DNA of 64,000 bases, from NCBI RefSeq assembly GCF_001625305.1, contig NW_017804464.1, positions 3,256,873 to 3,320,872 on the forward strand, read 5' to 3'. The position numbers and the translations under genes were made by a program. Under the pieces are notes generated by a model. It was not told the origin of the DNA and made no database searches. It saw nothing but the letters and a program-made list of their open reading frames with translations. This DNA is from Branchiostoma belcheri. Lineage: Eukaryota; Chordata; Leptocardii; Amphioxiformes; Branchiostomatidae. Positions 24,622 through 36,800 of the stretch are shown in pieces. How positions within the stretch are numbered: position 1 is the first letter of the stretch; the number at the start of each line of letters is the position of its first letter.

Positions 24622-24816
24622 AACTCTCCAAGCAGAGGTTTGGGCTTTTCTTGCATGTTTTTAGGCTTTTTTATTGGGCTTTCTTTTTTGCATTGGTATC
24701 TTTTTTACGCCCCCCCCCCTCCCCAAAAAAAGACACAATGCAAAAAAGAAAGCCCAATAAAAAAGCCTAAAAACGCGCAAAAATAAGCCAAACCCCAAAC
24801 TTCTGCTTGGAGAGTA
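24622..24816. mobile_element. Family C MITE (ACTCTCCAAGC ends) with 9-bp target duplication
   Basis: ACTACCGTT at 24613-24621 and 24817-24825 flanks a 195-bp near-perfect palindrome. Arms: AACTCTCCAAGCAGAGGTTT continuing into GGCTTTTTTATTGGGCTTTC, mirrored by GAAAGCCCAATAAAAAAGCC and CTTCTGCTTGGAGAGTA, around a C-rich loop. It lies 68 bp past the SLC35E1 stop codon, and both strands carry an AATAAA hexamer. Confidence 0.9.
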
Positions 24817-24884
24817 ACTACCGTTGGCTTTTGAAATTTGTCATACCATTAACATTACGTCATTGTACCCCTACACAGGCCCTG

Positions 24885-27800
24885 CTAGACGTCCATGTAC
24901 GTTCTCGTCTGACTCATCACCGAAGGGCTGCCGCCATAACCGGATGTGCTCGTCGTTCCCGGGGTACTTCTGTTTCCGGTGCCGCTGCTGTAGTTGGGCA
25001 GGCTGTTCAGGTAGGCAGGGTTGTAACCGGAAGCGGAAGTGGGGCCGTTGGGTTGTGCGTCGAGCTGGAAGTGGTTGTGCACCAGGGTGGCGTTGTTGTG
25101 AATCGTCGGTAACAACGTCGTCTTCTTCTCCTCTTGTCTCTGGTCGTATTTTGCCTGCAGCAAAGACAGAAACACCGAGAAAAATTAAATAAAACGTCAT
25201 ATTCTTATCTGAGTTTGCCAACAGATAGAACATATCGTCAACTACCACGCATCCATCCAAATGTCGACAAGGATCTACAACGTTAACGAAATTTTATGTC
25301 ACAAAACAGCGAACTAGAAAGGTAACATTTGCAAAGCAAACCCTCACATGGTCTAGCCTAACACACTATTGCTCTGTTTATTAGTGTTCAAAAACATCCA
25401 TGATATATGTTGTGACACTGTCCTGCAACTTGCAACATAATGTAACCCAACACCACCGGTGTCTGCTACAATGCTAGTTATCATGGTGACAGACCTCTGG
25501 TCCAGGTCATTGACCTTATGTGTTTGGAACAGAAGAAGAAACTGAGCAAAAACAATATGTTTTCCTTCTGCGAAGGTAAACATAAATATTGCACGCACAT
25601 TCACGACTATCCCAAGAATATCTTCAATTTACTGTCGTAAATCTGTCGTAATACTGTCGCACGCCTATCGTGCGACAAATGTGCCCGGGGTCCTAAGTTC
25701 TAAGCTTGCCTACGGATAAGCATATTTCTCTCAAGAGAGATAAACAATTTAGTACCTAAACTCTTTACCAGACACAAGAAGGCGGGGAATACTAGTGCAT
25801 AAGACGTGTTGTGAGACGGGCCCCTCGGCTCTGTCACATTAGTTGACAGCCGTCTCTTGTACTTTGTTTGAGACGCAAACATGTAACTGTCACCCTGGAA
25901 AAACACTGGCTTGTCTGTATGCATCCAGTCGGATCTGATGTTTAGGTGTAGGCAGATACAGAGATCCATGTACAGATATAACCTTTACCATACTTTTTGC
26001 GTGCTTCAATATACGGTATACATGACTGCCTATATGCTATATACATGCTATAGAAGATACATTTGTATTATGGCGAATTTTTGGAATGTTTTTCATCCTA
26101 GAAAGAAGCTTGGTGGGGATTTATACATACCGACGGCTATCAGTAAGAAAATCTTCCACCGCCTGACTGACAACTAATATTGCCTGGCCTGAGTCTAGTG
26201 TAGCCTCTACCAGGCTTCGGGAAGCGGCTGGAAGGAAATTGCATTTTTGGCAGATAACATGACAGGGGAGTTGGTCTAATAGAGAGCGGCGAACTGTACT
26301 CTTTTGCAGACCAACTCCGCTGGCATATAATCTGTCAGTTTTGCCAATTTATACTCTTTCCAGCCGTTTCCAAAGGCCTGGTAGAGGCTAGGTCTAGTGT
26401 GGGGTTTTCATAGTCTTTCCTATTCGCGCTATTTTACGAGCAAATTTCGCCCTGTCCACCCCATCTCTCTCAGTCCCCTTCTAAAGAGGAAGACAAGGAC
26501 ACAAAGCGTCCCTTTCAGCGGTGTCTCCCCTCCCTGTGGCCGGGTCGGATGGAGCTAAACACAGTCCTGACCGTTTCCTAACCCATTGTGCGGTCGGTTT
26601 ACCCAAGATTTATTCCCAATCCCCGAACCCAAGCCAAAAATGTAGCCAGGGCGCCATCGGGGATTTGCCTTAGCCTGGTACCCGGCCTTCTAAAAGGCGA
26701 CTAAGTTGTCCAACCCTCAACGAACGTTTTTACATACAGACAGCAACGTTGTTCGCCCATCCCTAGGGTAGAGTAACAAGCCTTCATACTGGCTATCAAA
26801 GCTTCAAGAAAAGAGAGAACAAGCTTTTCTAACTGCTTTCACCAGGCCTTTCCAATGTCCTACAAATAGCAGAAATCGTATGAAAAATCAGGGCCAGTAG
26901 TTAGCCAATTTGGTTGTCTACTTGTACTCTTCGGACCGAGTAACTGCTCTGTACATTTATTCAAACCCTAGTAAATAGTCCATTTCTACTACTCTCCAAG
27001 TTTGTGTTTTGGCTTATTTTTGGCTTTTTATCTGGGTTTCATTTTTGCACTGGAATGTTAGCGTAAAAAAATTCCAGTGCAAAAAAAGAAACCCCTATAG
27101 TCTTAAAAAAAAGCCTAAAAACCCGCCAAAAATAAGCCAAACCCCAAACCTCAGCTTGGAGAGCACATTTCTACTAGTATTTCAGCAACCACAGGAGTCT
27201 GTTGGAGACTACCTTCTCACTAATTGGTGGGCGGAGCAAAGCCAATATTTACCGAACAGCAATCGTACACTCGACAAGGTGGCGAGCGGGACACTCATGT
27301 CTATTTACCGGGGAGAGGGGCTAAGAACACAAGTGTTTGGACGGCCAGGGGCGATAGCGTTCCTCCAAGAAAGGAGAGAATTAGCATGTTTTGATTGACA
27401 ATTTAGATAAATGAGAGAGATTAAGGAAATACGAGTTGTGGAGGGGGACATGAGTGGGCTTGTTTAATCAGTTTAGGTAGGAACTTTGTTTTTGCAATTA
27501 GTTATGCTATGTGATAGAAGAGGAAATCAAGTCTTTGGGTCTCAAGATAAAATGAACTTATAATGATATTAGAGTTTGTAATCGGTTATAAATACTTAAT
27601 GATATTACTTATAGATACTTTAATGATACTTTAAATATGATGTTTTAGACCTTTTTGATCAAAAGTGAGCACATTCAGACAGCACCATTATTGGACAATA
27701 GTGACACAGTATAGTCCATACCTGAAAACTTACAACGTTGACACAATGCACGCGTATGTACATTACAGTCGACTACTATACTGTACATATTTCAAGGGAA

Positions 27801-30800
27801 CCACGTGCTCTAATGATTTAAAACTTGGAAAGGATATATGCACTTTTGCAACATCGTGAACTAGCTTGTTGTGAGATATGTGGAATATTTGGCGAGTTGA
27901 ATTTTTCGTTTACGTTTCAGGACTTAAAAGAAGTAAGTTTTCGCACGGGCGTTAATGTCGTGTTCAAAGTAGACGGTCTGAGAATGTTAGTCCGCCGTAA
28001 AGTTTACGAATCGGTCGCTAGGCAACCCCACGTCCTTTCCCTGCCTTCCTTTCAGTTACTTAGCCTCCACCAGGCCTTCCTACGGGAATACGGATCGTAG
28101 CATTGGGCAAAAAGGAGAGTAAAATTGGCCAGGAGAGAAAGTCCGCGGAAGGTTATTTTTTTCATCCGAAGCGCGGCCAGTCAAACCCCAAAGCGGCCAA
28201 ACTCCCCTGGCAAATATTCTCCCTATACGTATTACATAGCCAGCGTAGTTAGTCGGGTATGTATAAAGACTTAGCCTCTACCAGGCTTCGGGAGGCGGCT
28301 GAGTAGAAAATAGTAGAAATTGGCTAAATAGAGAGATAACATGCCAGGGGAGTTGGTCCACTAGAAAATACATTTTGGCTTCGGATGCGGCAAAATGTAC
28401 TCTCAGGCGGACCAACTCCCCTGGCCAATTTCTACTCTTCCAGCCGCCTCCTGAAGCCTGGTAGAAGCTAGTAGAGACTAACAGTTAGTGCTGGGAGACT
28501 GAGAGCCTGGCATGACTGGGAGCGTTGGGGAAAGAAAATCTGGCGGTGTCGCCGGCTTGTCTCCTGGGCGTACTCTCAGCCCGCGCCCCCAGGAAGCCCC
28601 GCCGGTTCACGGGATATGGAGCGGAAAGCCAAAATCCAGATTGGCAGAGCCGCGTAACTCTACTCCCGAATTCCTGCCCTTGTAATCCGCTTTTCGGCCC
28701 TATCTCCCTCCCCGCTTGCGAATCCCTCCTTCCGAACTCAAAAGGCTAAGTGGTCCAGTTCCCTCTTACAGAGTAGGACATAAGTACTATACAAGAGATC
28801 CCGTCTGCAAAGCTACAACTCGGAGAAAATATGCCCCACACACAGACGGAAGCGATCACAGCATATCTGTTGGTCAATAAGAACAGGTTGTTTGTGGTTG
28901 GGGAGAACTCTTAACGTCCCACGTGGCCGGGACAAAACCGGAGTTTTAACAGCGAAGTTTGCACAAAACCTAAGCAGTTTGTACACAGATTAAAACCTCA
29001 GCCACAACCAACTTTTCAGAAAAAAAAGCCGGAGCTTGTTTGGCGAAGTTGTTATCCCCGGACAATCGAACAAGAAGGTTCACGCCTTTACGCGTGTGTA
29101 TAGCCCCGAGAGGCAATTAGAACGATAGCGGGTTCAACAACGTATTGTCCCTGCATTAAAGCAAGATGTTTGCCCGGGTAAAGAAACTAATGGACTTCTT
29201 AAAACACCAGTCTCAACGTCTTCAAGCTGTTGATAAACATTTTAAGAAGGCAGATGGCATCAACAGTGAAATGGTCAACTAAAATTCTGTATAATAGATA
29301 ACAGATAATATAAGTAAATCATTTGACATTTTTACAATTCATTGATGCAAAAAAGTGGAACCAGTTTATAACGTTTAGAAGAGTACGGTTTAAATCGTAC
29401 GAGTCAACTTAGAAGAAATACCCATTGATGTTTTAAAAGGCTCTTCATACAAGCAATAAAACAGGTTACTTAAGGTAAGCATTGTGTACCAGAAATCCAA
29501 GAAACAAGAAGGAAACCAACATTACAAGCAACTCAAGTTCCTCACATTCGTAGAATTCTAACTTTCTGCACCTTTTATTTTCTTTTTCCCTCGAACAATC
29601 TAGTCCTGACAGGAACACAGAGCAAGATGACGTCCAAGAGAAATGGCGACCATTCTTTGTGCTCCGAACACCGAGTCCAAATATCCTGTCCATTGTAAGA
29701 GGGCGCATCGCTGGTTTCTTGGTCATGTTCACCCGTTGTTTTCAAACAAAGCATATCCGAACAATACCGTATCTCTGCGTCACTTGCAGCCCAAATGTAG
29801 ACTTCGAATTCTAGAGGTAAACTGAATACGTCCGATGTTTTCCTACCTAACAGTATTACTGATAGTATTGTTAAAGAATACAACAATCTTGACAATAGTG
29901 AAAATCTATAGCATGTAATATTCGAATGTAGCTATCCTTACTGTAACGTTACACAATATATAGAGAAGTTTATTGCAAATTCATGCCCGGAGGCTAATTG
30001 CAAATTACAAGCATATTAGAACACTGGAACAGAGTGTAAAATAACTAAAATCTACATAATTATAATGAAAGGTAGTCTAAAACTATAGCTATGTCCAAAA
30101 CTATGTTTGAAGGGTTTGACTTCTCTTTTGTAAACCATAAAAACGACAAATGCATTTGATATAAATATTTAGTTGTTTTTGTTTTACATTGCTGATTTGA
30201 GCATTATTCTGAAGATAGCACACAATTCTTACGGTATTTCGATAAAGGTACAACGCACCATCTTCCCACAAAATACTTGAGTGACTCAAAGATCGCAATC
30301 TCGACAGTAGCGACCATTTCTTAAGATCACATCGCTACGTCTTCTCGAGGACTTGAGCAAACTGTTGTTTCTCGAGTGTTGGGGCGCCCCAAGGGGTGGG
30401 CTCTTACGGTGACGTCTTTACGGTCAGCGCAACAACTATGGGCACATTCCTTTCTTAAGAGCGTCGGTCGCTTCTTGTTAAAGCTTCTCAAGTTTTTGGT
30501 CCATGTGGGAGAATATAGCAGATACACGCTCATATATATGTGAGTGAGGGAAGCGCACGAGTTCCTTGGAATGCAGGCGCTCCTTGAAAAAAAAGGGAAA
30601 GTGTTTTCATTGTGTCTTACGGTTGTTTTCAGCCCGTTTCATCCATCAGATAGGACAGACTATTTGTCAAACTATCCCGGGCCGCTGCTATGGTACAGAA
30701 GTCCGTAGCCTGGTATCCAGTCTTATCGTGGTTGGGGTGGGTTTTCCTCGGGGCTGTTCCCCGCCCGCCTCAGCTAGGTTTCCCGGTAGGTATTTCACGA

Positions 30801-33800
30801 TGGGCCATCTCTATTAGCGTAACACTCCTACCGGGCGGCTTGTTGTACGGGGCGGGGGAAAACTCTTAGAGCCCCGAAGACACAGCTACGATGCCCCAAC
30901 CACGATAGACTGGATACGAGGCTAAGAAACCATCGGCGCCACGCGCGGCCGGATCGGGTGGTACAGAGAGGAGCCGCCGGGACTTCTCGTAGCTGACCCG
31001 CGGGGGAACGGTCAGGTGCCCCCGAAAGGCTGTTGCCTTGAAGCGGCGCGGAAGGTGCGCCCAGACGTGGAGCGGACATGACACGGCGTTTTGTGCTTTT
31101 GCAGCCTGGCTTGACGCGTGCGTCAGCGCGGGAGGGTAGGGGGACATTATAGGCGAGATGGTATCAGTACGGCGGGAAATGTACGCCGGGGCCGCAGACA
31201 TATACCCGGGGCTCGTACAGGGTACAGTTCCCGCTACTGGACGGCGTACCGACTGTGAGCCGATAGTGTAGACAGGGCCATATCTTTTACACACAAACAC
31301 ATGTACACACTGTCAAAATATAGACCAGTTAGAACTAAATTATCGCCTTCCTAAGTCATTAAATTTTATTTCTTTCGCTAGTTTATTGTCAAATATGCTC
31401 TTACGTTTAAAACGATTTAGGCAAAACAGCGTCGTGCCATTTCATATACGGTACGACACAACTAAAATATTTTTAAAAAATAAGAAAAATATGGGATCGT
31501 CATGTGCTCAACAACATGTTAACCAAAAAAGAACAAAAAACTTTTCTAAGGTTACAATAAAAATTGACAAAAAAATCCTAAGGTTTTTAATTAGATTTCC
31601 CTTAAAGTAGATGGTACGTACAATACACAGGTAAAAGAGTGTCTTCTAGAAAATTATTTGAAGGGTGTACATTGTTGTGGGTAGTGTTATCAGACAAGGA
31701 TCTCATGACAAGGAAATAGTCCGAGAAACTCTATCAACCAGCGATGACCTCGTCCTGTTTGTTCAGACAAAAACACTTTGCTGGCAAAAAATTAGTCAAA
31801 ACACCGCAAACACATTTCCCACGTTAGTACATATCCTGACGATGTATTTATCTAAAAGATGAGTAAACGTTGAAAGACAATACACGTACGAACATCCTGC
31901 GGTCACGTCATGCTTACAAGGTCAAGGGAAGACGTTTTGGGAACAAAAGAAAAGACAATAAGATAATACGACAATAAGAAAAGGGGGACGGCGCATTGTA
32001 CAGTGTTCAAATAGAGAAAAACATTAAAGAATGTTTAAATCTTAGAGACTACATGTTAGACAATAGTTAAATCTTAATTGTTGCCGCATATATATATTCT
32101 GTACGTAGTTTGCCGCATACATATATTCTGTGCGTAGAATGACTTTATTCATACATGTAGTTAGCTTGGTTAGATCTTTATAGAAGACCATACAAACGTC
32201 CCTATACTTTTTGTTGAGTCAATAAAGAATCCTCATAACGTTGGATGGACATGACAGGAAGTTTTGAGTTGTCGCAGGACAGTCGTATGAAACATTCCTC
32301 GTGTGTAAAATCACTGGGAAAACATGCCGACACGACCGCAGCTGTGTTGTCGGTCGGTCGAGGTTCAAACCACAGGTAGTTCTAAACGTTACACCGGATA
32401 TTAACACAAACTAGAGGAAAACATGCAGTAGTACACAGAATTGTTGTTTCCCGTATCAACAATTAGTCAGCTCATTTGGCAGTGGGATAATTTCTACTCT
32501 CCAAGCAGAGGCTTGGGTTTTGGCTAATATTTTTGGCGTGCTTTCTTATCGGGCTTTCTTTTTTGCACTGGTATCTTTTTTTACGCCAACAACACTTCGA
32601 GAAAGAAGGCGAACTGAATAAGTTTGAATTTAGTGTCGAAATTTAGACTAGAGTAGTCACATGCTATATATTTTGTTATCCATTGTCCGTCCTTTGTCCT
32701 TTTTATTTTCACGTTACATGTATTTAGCCAAAAGAAAAAACTTTTATTATAATTATACTTAATGCATTTAGAAAAGCCACGAATAAATATTTACAAATTG
32801 TATTTTTAGTCAAAATACAATATCAAACACTATCTTGAAAATACGCACGTAAACACGATTGACATTTTTTCTTAACTTTTCATTTTCTCACATGTTGTGA
32901 GTGAAGGACAGACGACTATGTACAGTATACACAGGTTCAATGTAGTGGAGACATTCCTTGCTCTTTTCGACAAGTAAGGCCACACTGATTTTATTTCATG
33001 GATGACATCCGCGCGCGCATTGATTTTCGCCTGTTCTAAAAAAATCAACTCCTTCGAGGCTCTGGCCTGGGTACCATCCTCTATAATCCATGGTAGCCAG
33101 CGACAATAGGGAGCCGACAGAAACTACGGAGGATGGCACCCAGGCTACCAAAGGTCCAAGAACTCCAGAACTCAGTACAGTGCCGACTCATAAATGCCGC
33201 AATAACGAATAAGGCCAGCATGTGCCGGTGTTCTAAAACTTAGAACATCGGCTTGGTGTAAAAGTCGCAATGTACTACCGCAAACTCACAACACCAGCTT
33301 TGTATTTCTGTGGTTTAGCACAATTTTTTTTGGCTGTGATTTTTTTTATTCGCCCGCGCGCACTAGTTTGGGGGTCTCCAGAGGATGTCATCCATAAAAT
33401 GAAGTCACTGTGGCCCAAGTAAAACTGCATGCTACGTCGTCTCCAAACCCTCCCTCTAGCCGCCACATGTACTACTTCACTGTCCGGGAATGTTAAGTAA
33501 GAACGACAGCCGACAACTTTCGTCCCTGGGAAAACCGACTTCTAAGAGTCCGGGAAGAAAAGACTCACTGTTGGCACTTGGAGACGAGATTCTGAAAGAT
33601 AACGGCGACAAACTTGGGCCTGGGCGTCATCTTTAAGATCTGGGAAGAGAAAGTGACTCGTATGGTCAAGAGTTTGTGGGTTTCTTTTGAAGATAAGACG
33701 GCGTTTGAGGTTCTTGACGCCCTCTGTCCGCACCTCAGCGCTTGCCTTACATCTTTTCAAGACCATTATTACATCAGTCAACGATTTCATGCAAAAGTAT

Positions 33801-36800
33801 TTACAGGATAGGACATGGCTGACTGAAGAACTTTCGAAGGCAATTTTCGTAGGCTTTTTCTAAACCCTAAGGGGGTAGATATTTGAACCTGCATTTTTCG
33901 TCAGTGCTAGAAACTTGCAAGTGCTCTACGTCATGCAAAGACTTACTACGAATATGAAGACGAAAAATTACCATTGTGATCGCATAGAACAACTTTATTT
34001 CAACAAAAATACTAGTATGAGTCATACAGACTCTCAATTTTTGAAAAAGAAAAACGAGTTTTGAACGTAAGGAACGTTTTGATGGTAAAGAAACGACTTT
34101 TCTGAAAGTTTACTACAAAACGGCTGATGCGAAAGTTTCCCGAACTAAAAGAATGAATACTTAAAACACTTCTGGCACAAGTTTTTAAGGCCAGAAAAAA
34201 ATTGTTGCACACAAAATTTGGATTTTCACACGCAATACAAAACGTAGCTATATACTTTCAGATCAAATACTTCCGACATTTAGGAAGTCTCTTAAAGATT
34301 CCGATGTGAGACAGATAACGACAGTTCTGACCGATGTTAGTTTAAGAGACACTTGTCCCAGAAGTTGTACTAACACTATGGTCAGTTCTCTGACGTTGCG
34401 ACATGGTTACTGCAAACCGCAGAACGTTTTAAAAGCTAAGTAAGCCTACAAGTGACGAAACCTGGTCCCGTTAGTATCCATACAACATAACACTATATAT
34501 AGCTATCAATGAGGGAATGAAAAACTTTTTCTTAATTGAATGTATAATTTATTTACATTTTAGATGTAAGTTAAACATTTCTGCGTGCGCATTCGTGTTC
34601 TTCAAATTCGTGTAAACTTTCTTAGTTCATAAATCTAATATTTTATGATGGATTGTAATTTGAACAAATTTAAACGAAACTGTTTGAACTTTACATTGTC
34701 TTTTTTGACATGCAGTTTTAAATTGTGATTGCCTTGGTATTCAAGCTTCCGCCAACGAATTCCCTTCAAATGTAAATGTTACAGTTCAGATATCGATATA
34801 AAAATATAAAACATAAAGCCGTTGCATACAATGGCCTATGTTCAGATATATGTATCAATTCCATTCATCAACATACTCTAGTCCAAAACCCCGTCGAGCG
34901 AAAAAATATTACTATAAAACAGTGAAAAAATCGCAAAACTTGAAGAAAAAAACACTAAGAGAAAAAAAATTAAAAATAGTCTAATTTTCGCATAAGCTTG
35001 GAGGTTAGGTGGTGGAAGAGAAATCCTGAAAAAATGGCCACCTTAATGGCCATCTTATTTGGGGCGGCCTAACTCTGGCCGGGAGGGGAGGTCAGTCTCG
35101 CGCCATTGAAATGATAAGAAACGACTGAAGATGAAAGGGACAACAGCTCTTCTTTAAGACATCGTCTCAAGACGTGTCCGATAATTAAGGCAGAACTAAA
35201 TGGTCCAAATCTTTTCCTCCTTGAAGAAAAAAGGCGGAGAAACCGAACACCCAGATATCGGCGATCTCGGAGACGTTAATTGGGTGGGCGGGGCTAGGCG
35301 CACGGGTCATTATTCTAAACTAACGCGTTATCTATGCGTTATCTTCGCGTTCTTATCTCAGAATGCTGAAAATCTTATCACTAGGAAAGACGCCGTGTGG
35401 TATCCGAGCATCTTACGTATAGAGGAAATAATTTTTCATAAAAAGGAAATGCTTGAAGTTAGCAGCAAAGTTTGTTGTAAGAATTGGATTTTCACCTAAC
35501 CTGTACAAACATTTCCGTTCTTCAGAAAAAAAGTAAACATGAAATTTTACATGAAAAAGAATTAAAATACAACCTCAAGAATGCAACTTACTGGAGATTC
35601 TTAATTAAAAAATGTTAATCAACTTGGCAAAAATAAGATCTCCTCTCTTCAGTTTATTCACCTCAACATCCCTGGGAAAGAGAGCTGCACTTGTTACCTG
35701 GGACAGAGAGCTGCACCTGTTTGTTCCCTGGGGCAGAGAGCTGTTCCTGTTCCCAGGATAGTGTGTGTACCTGATAAGTGATAAGACCAGCTGATGACAG
35801 ACATGTTACTGCCCCAGATGTACAGTAACCTGAGCTCATGTGGACACGCCTACCTAATACATCCTCTGGGAACTCTTGTAAAGACAACATAATCCTGTTT
35901 TCTGTCAGAAATGATGTTCAAGAATATATAAATCAGGGACATGAGAAAGATTAGAAACATGAACGTCATTGTATGCTATGTTGAGAAATCTGTGAAAAAT
36001 TGTTAACTTTGAGGTGACACTTACATGTAATGTGAACAATAATAAAGCATTTTACTACTTTGTCATCACACATTGCAAACACACTGTGAATAATTTAACA
36101 TTGGGATATATTATTGCTGATACTTTGTGAAGATTTGAAAAGGCTTTAATGAAAATGTTGATCTCAGTATATGATGAATTGCTGATTTGTAGCTATGGCT
36201 ACACAATTGTGATCATTAAATATTTGAATGGAAAAATATGAAGATCTATCAGAAAATGCACAGCAACTGAATTCTAGATATGAAGAGATGTTGTAACAAA
36301 ATGAATGTGTGTGTTGATGTGAACCATGACATGAAGTCTGAGTGGCCTGAAGCTGTACACAGGATAACCAGGTAATGCCTGTTTGTACAGGCTAATACAT
36401 GGATCTCAAATTAATTGATCACTTCAATTTCTAAATGTCTCCTTCCAAATCCCTTCCCACCAACATGTCAGTCAAAGTATTGTTTACCTTTTTCTGTGCA
36501 TTTCAATATAGATTTGATTCCCACCTTACACATACTATATTTGATTAGAACTGTTTAAAAGTCTTTTTCAAAAGTTTTTCATGGAAACAACGCTAATGAA
36601 TATTAGCACAAAAGCAGTAGATGGGTCCATTCCGTGAACAAGGCTGACGGAGTGAGCCGAAAGTTTGGGTAAGTCCCAATATACTCAAATTGTTAGTCAG
36701 AACGTTTAGCCTTTTTGTCATACTAAAGAATATTATTTTACAAATGCTATGAAAGCTACTTAAGAAAAAAGTCTGTTTTTCAATTATCTCAAAGTAGGAA

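Larger units (their letters stand above)
11490..24884. other. Long region without a confident gene between FKTN and the SLC35E1 3' end
   Basis: Beyond the elements listed separately, the reading frames here are short and unconvincing. 11960-12100 is purine-rich low complexity (GAGA). 12109-12120 reads ATGGCGGCTTAC followed by GTGAGT, which could be a first exon of a divergent gene, but no partner exons were found. Single open frames at 12184-12447 and 13573-14055 resemble no known family. Large parts (14300-17900, 20200-22600, 23000-24600) show no recognisable feature. Confidence 0.5.

Noticed and set aside
30866-31300. 144-codon minus frame in GC-rich DNA
   Set aside because: It overlaps the palindromic element at 30706-30924 and shows no protein features.
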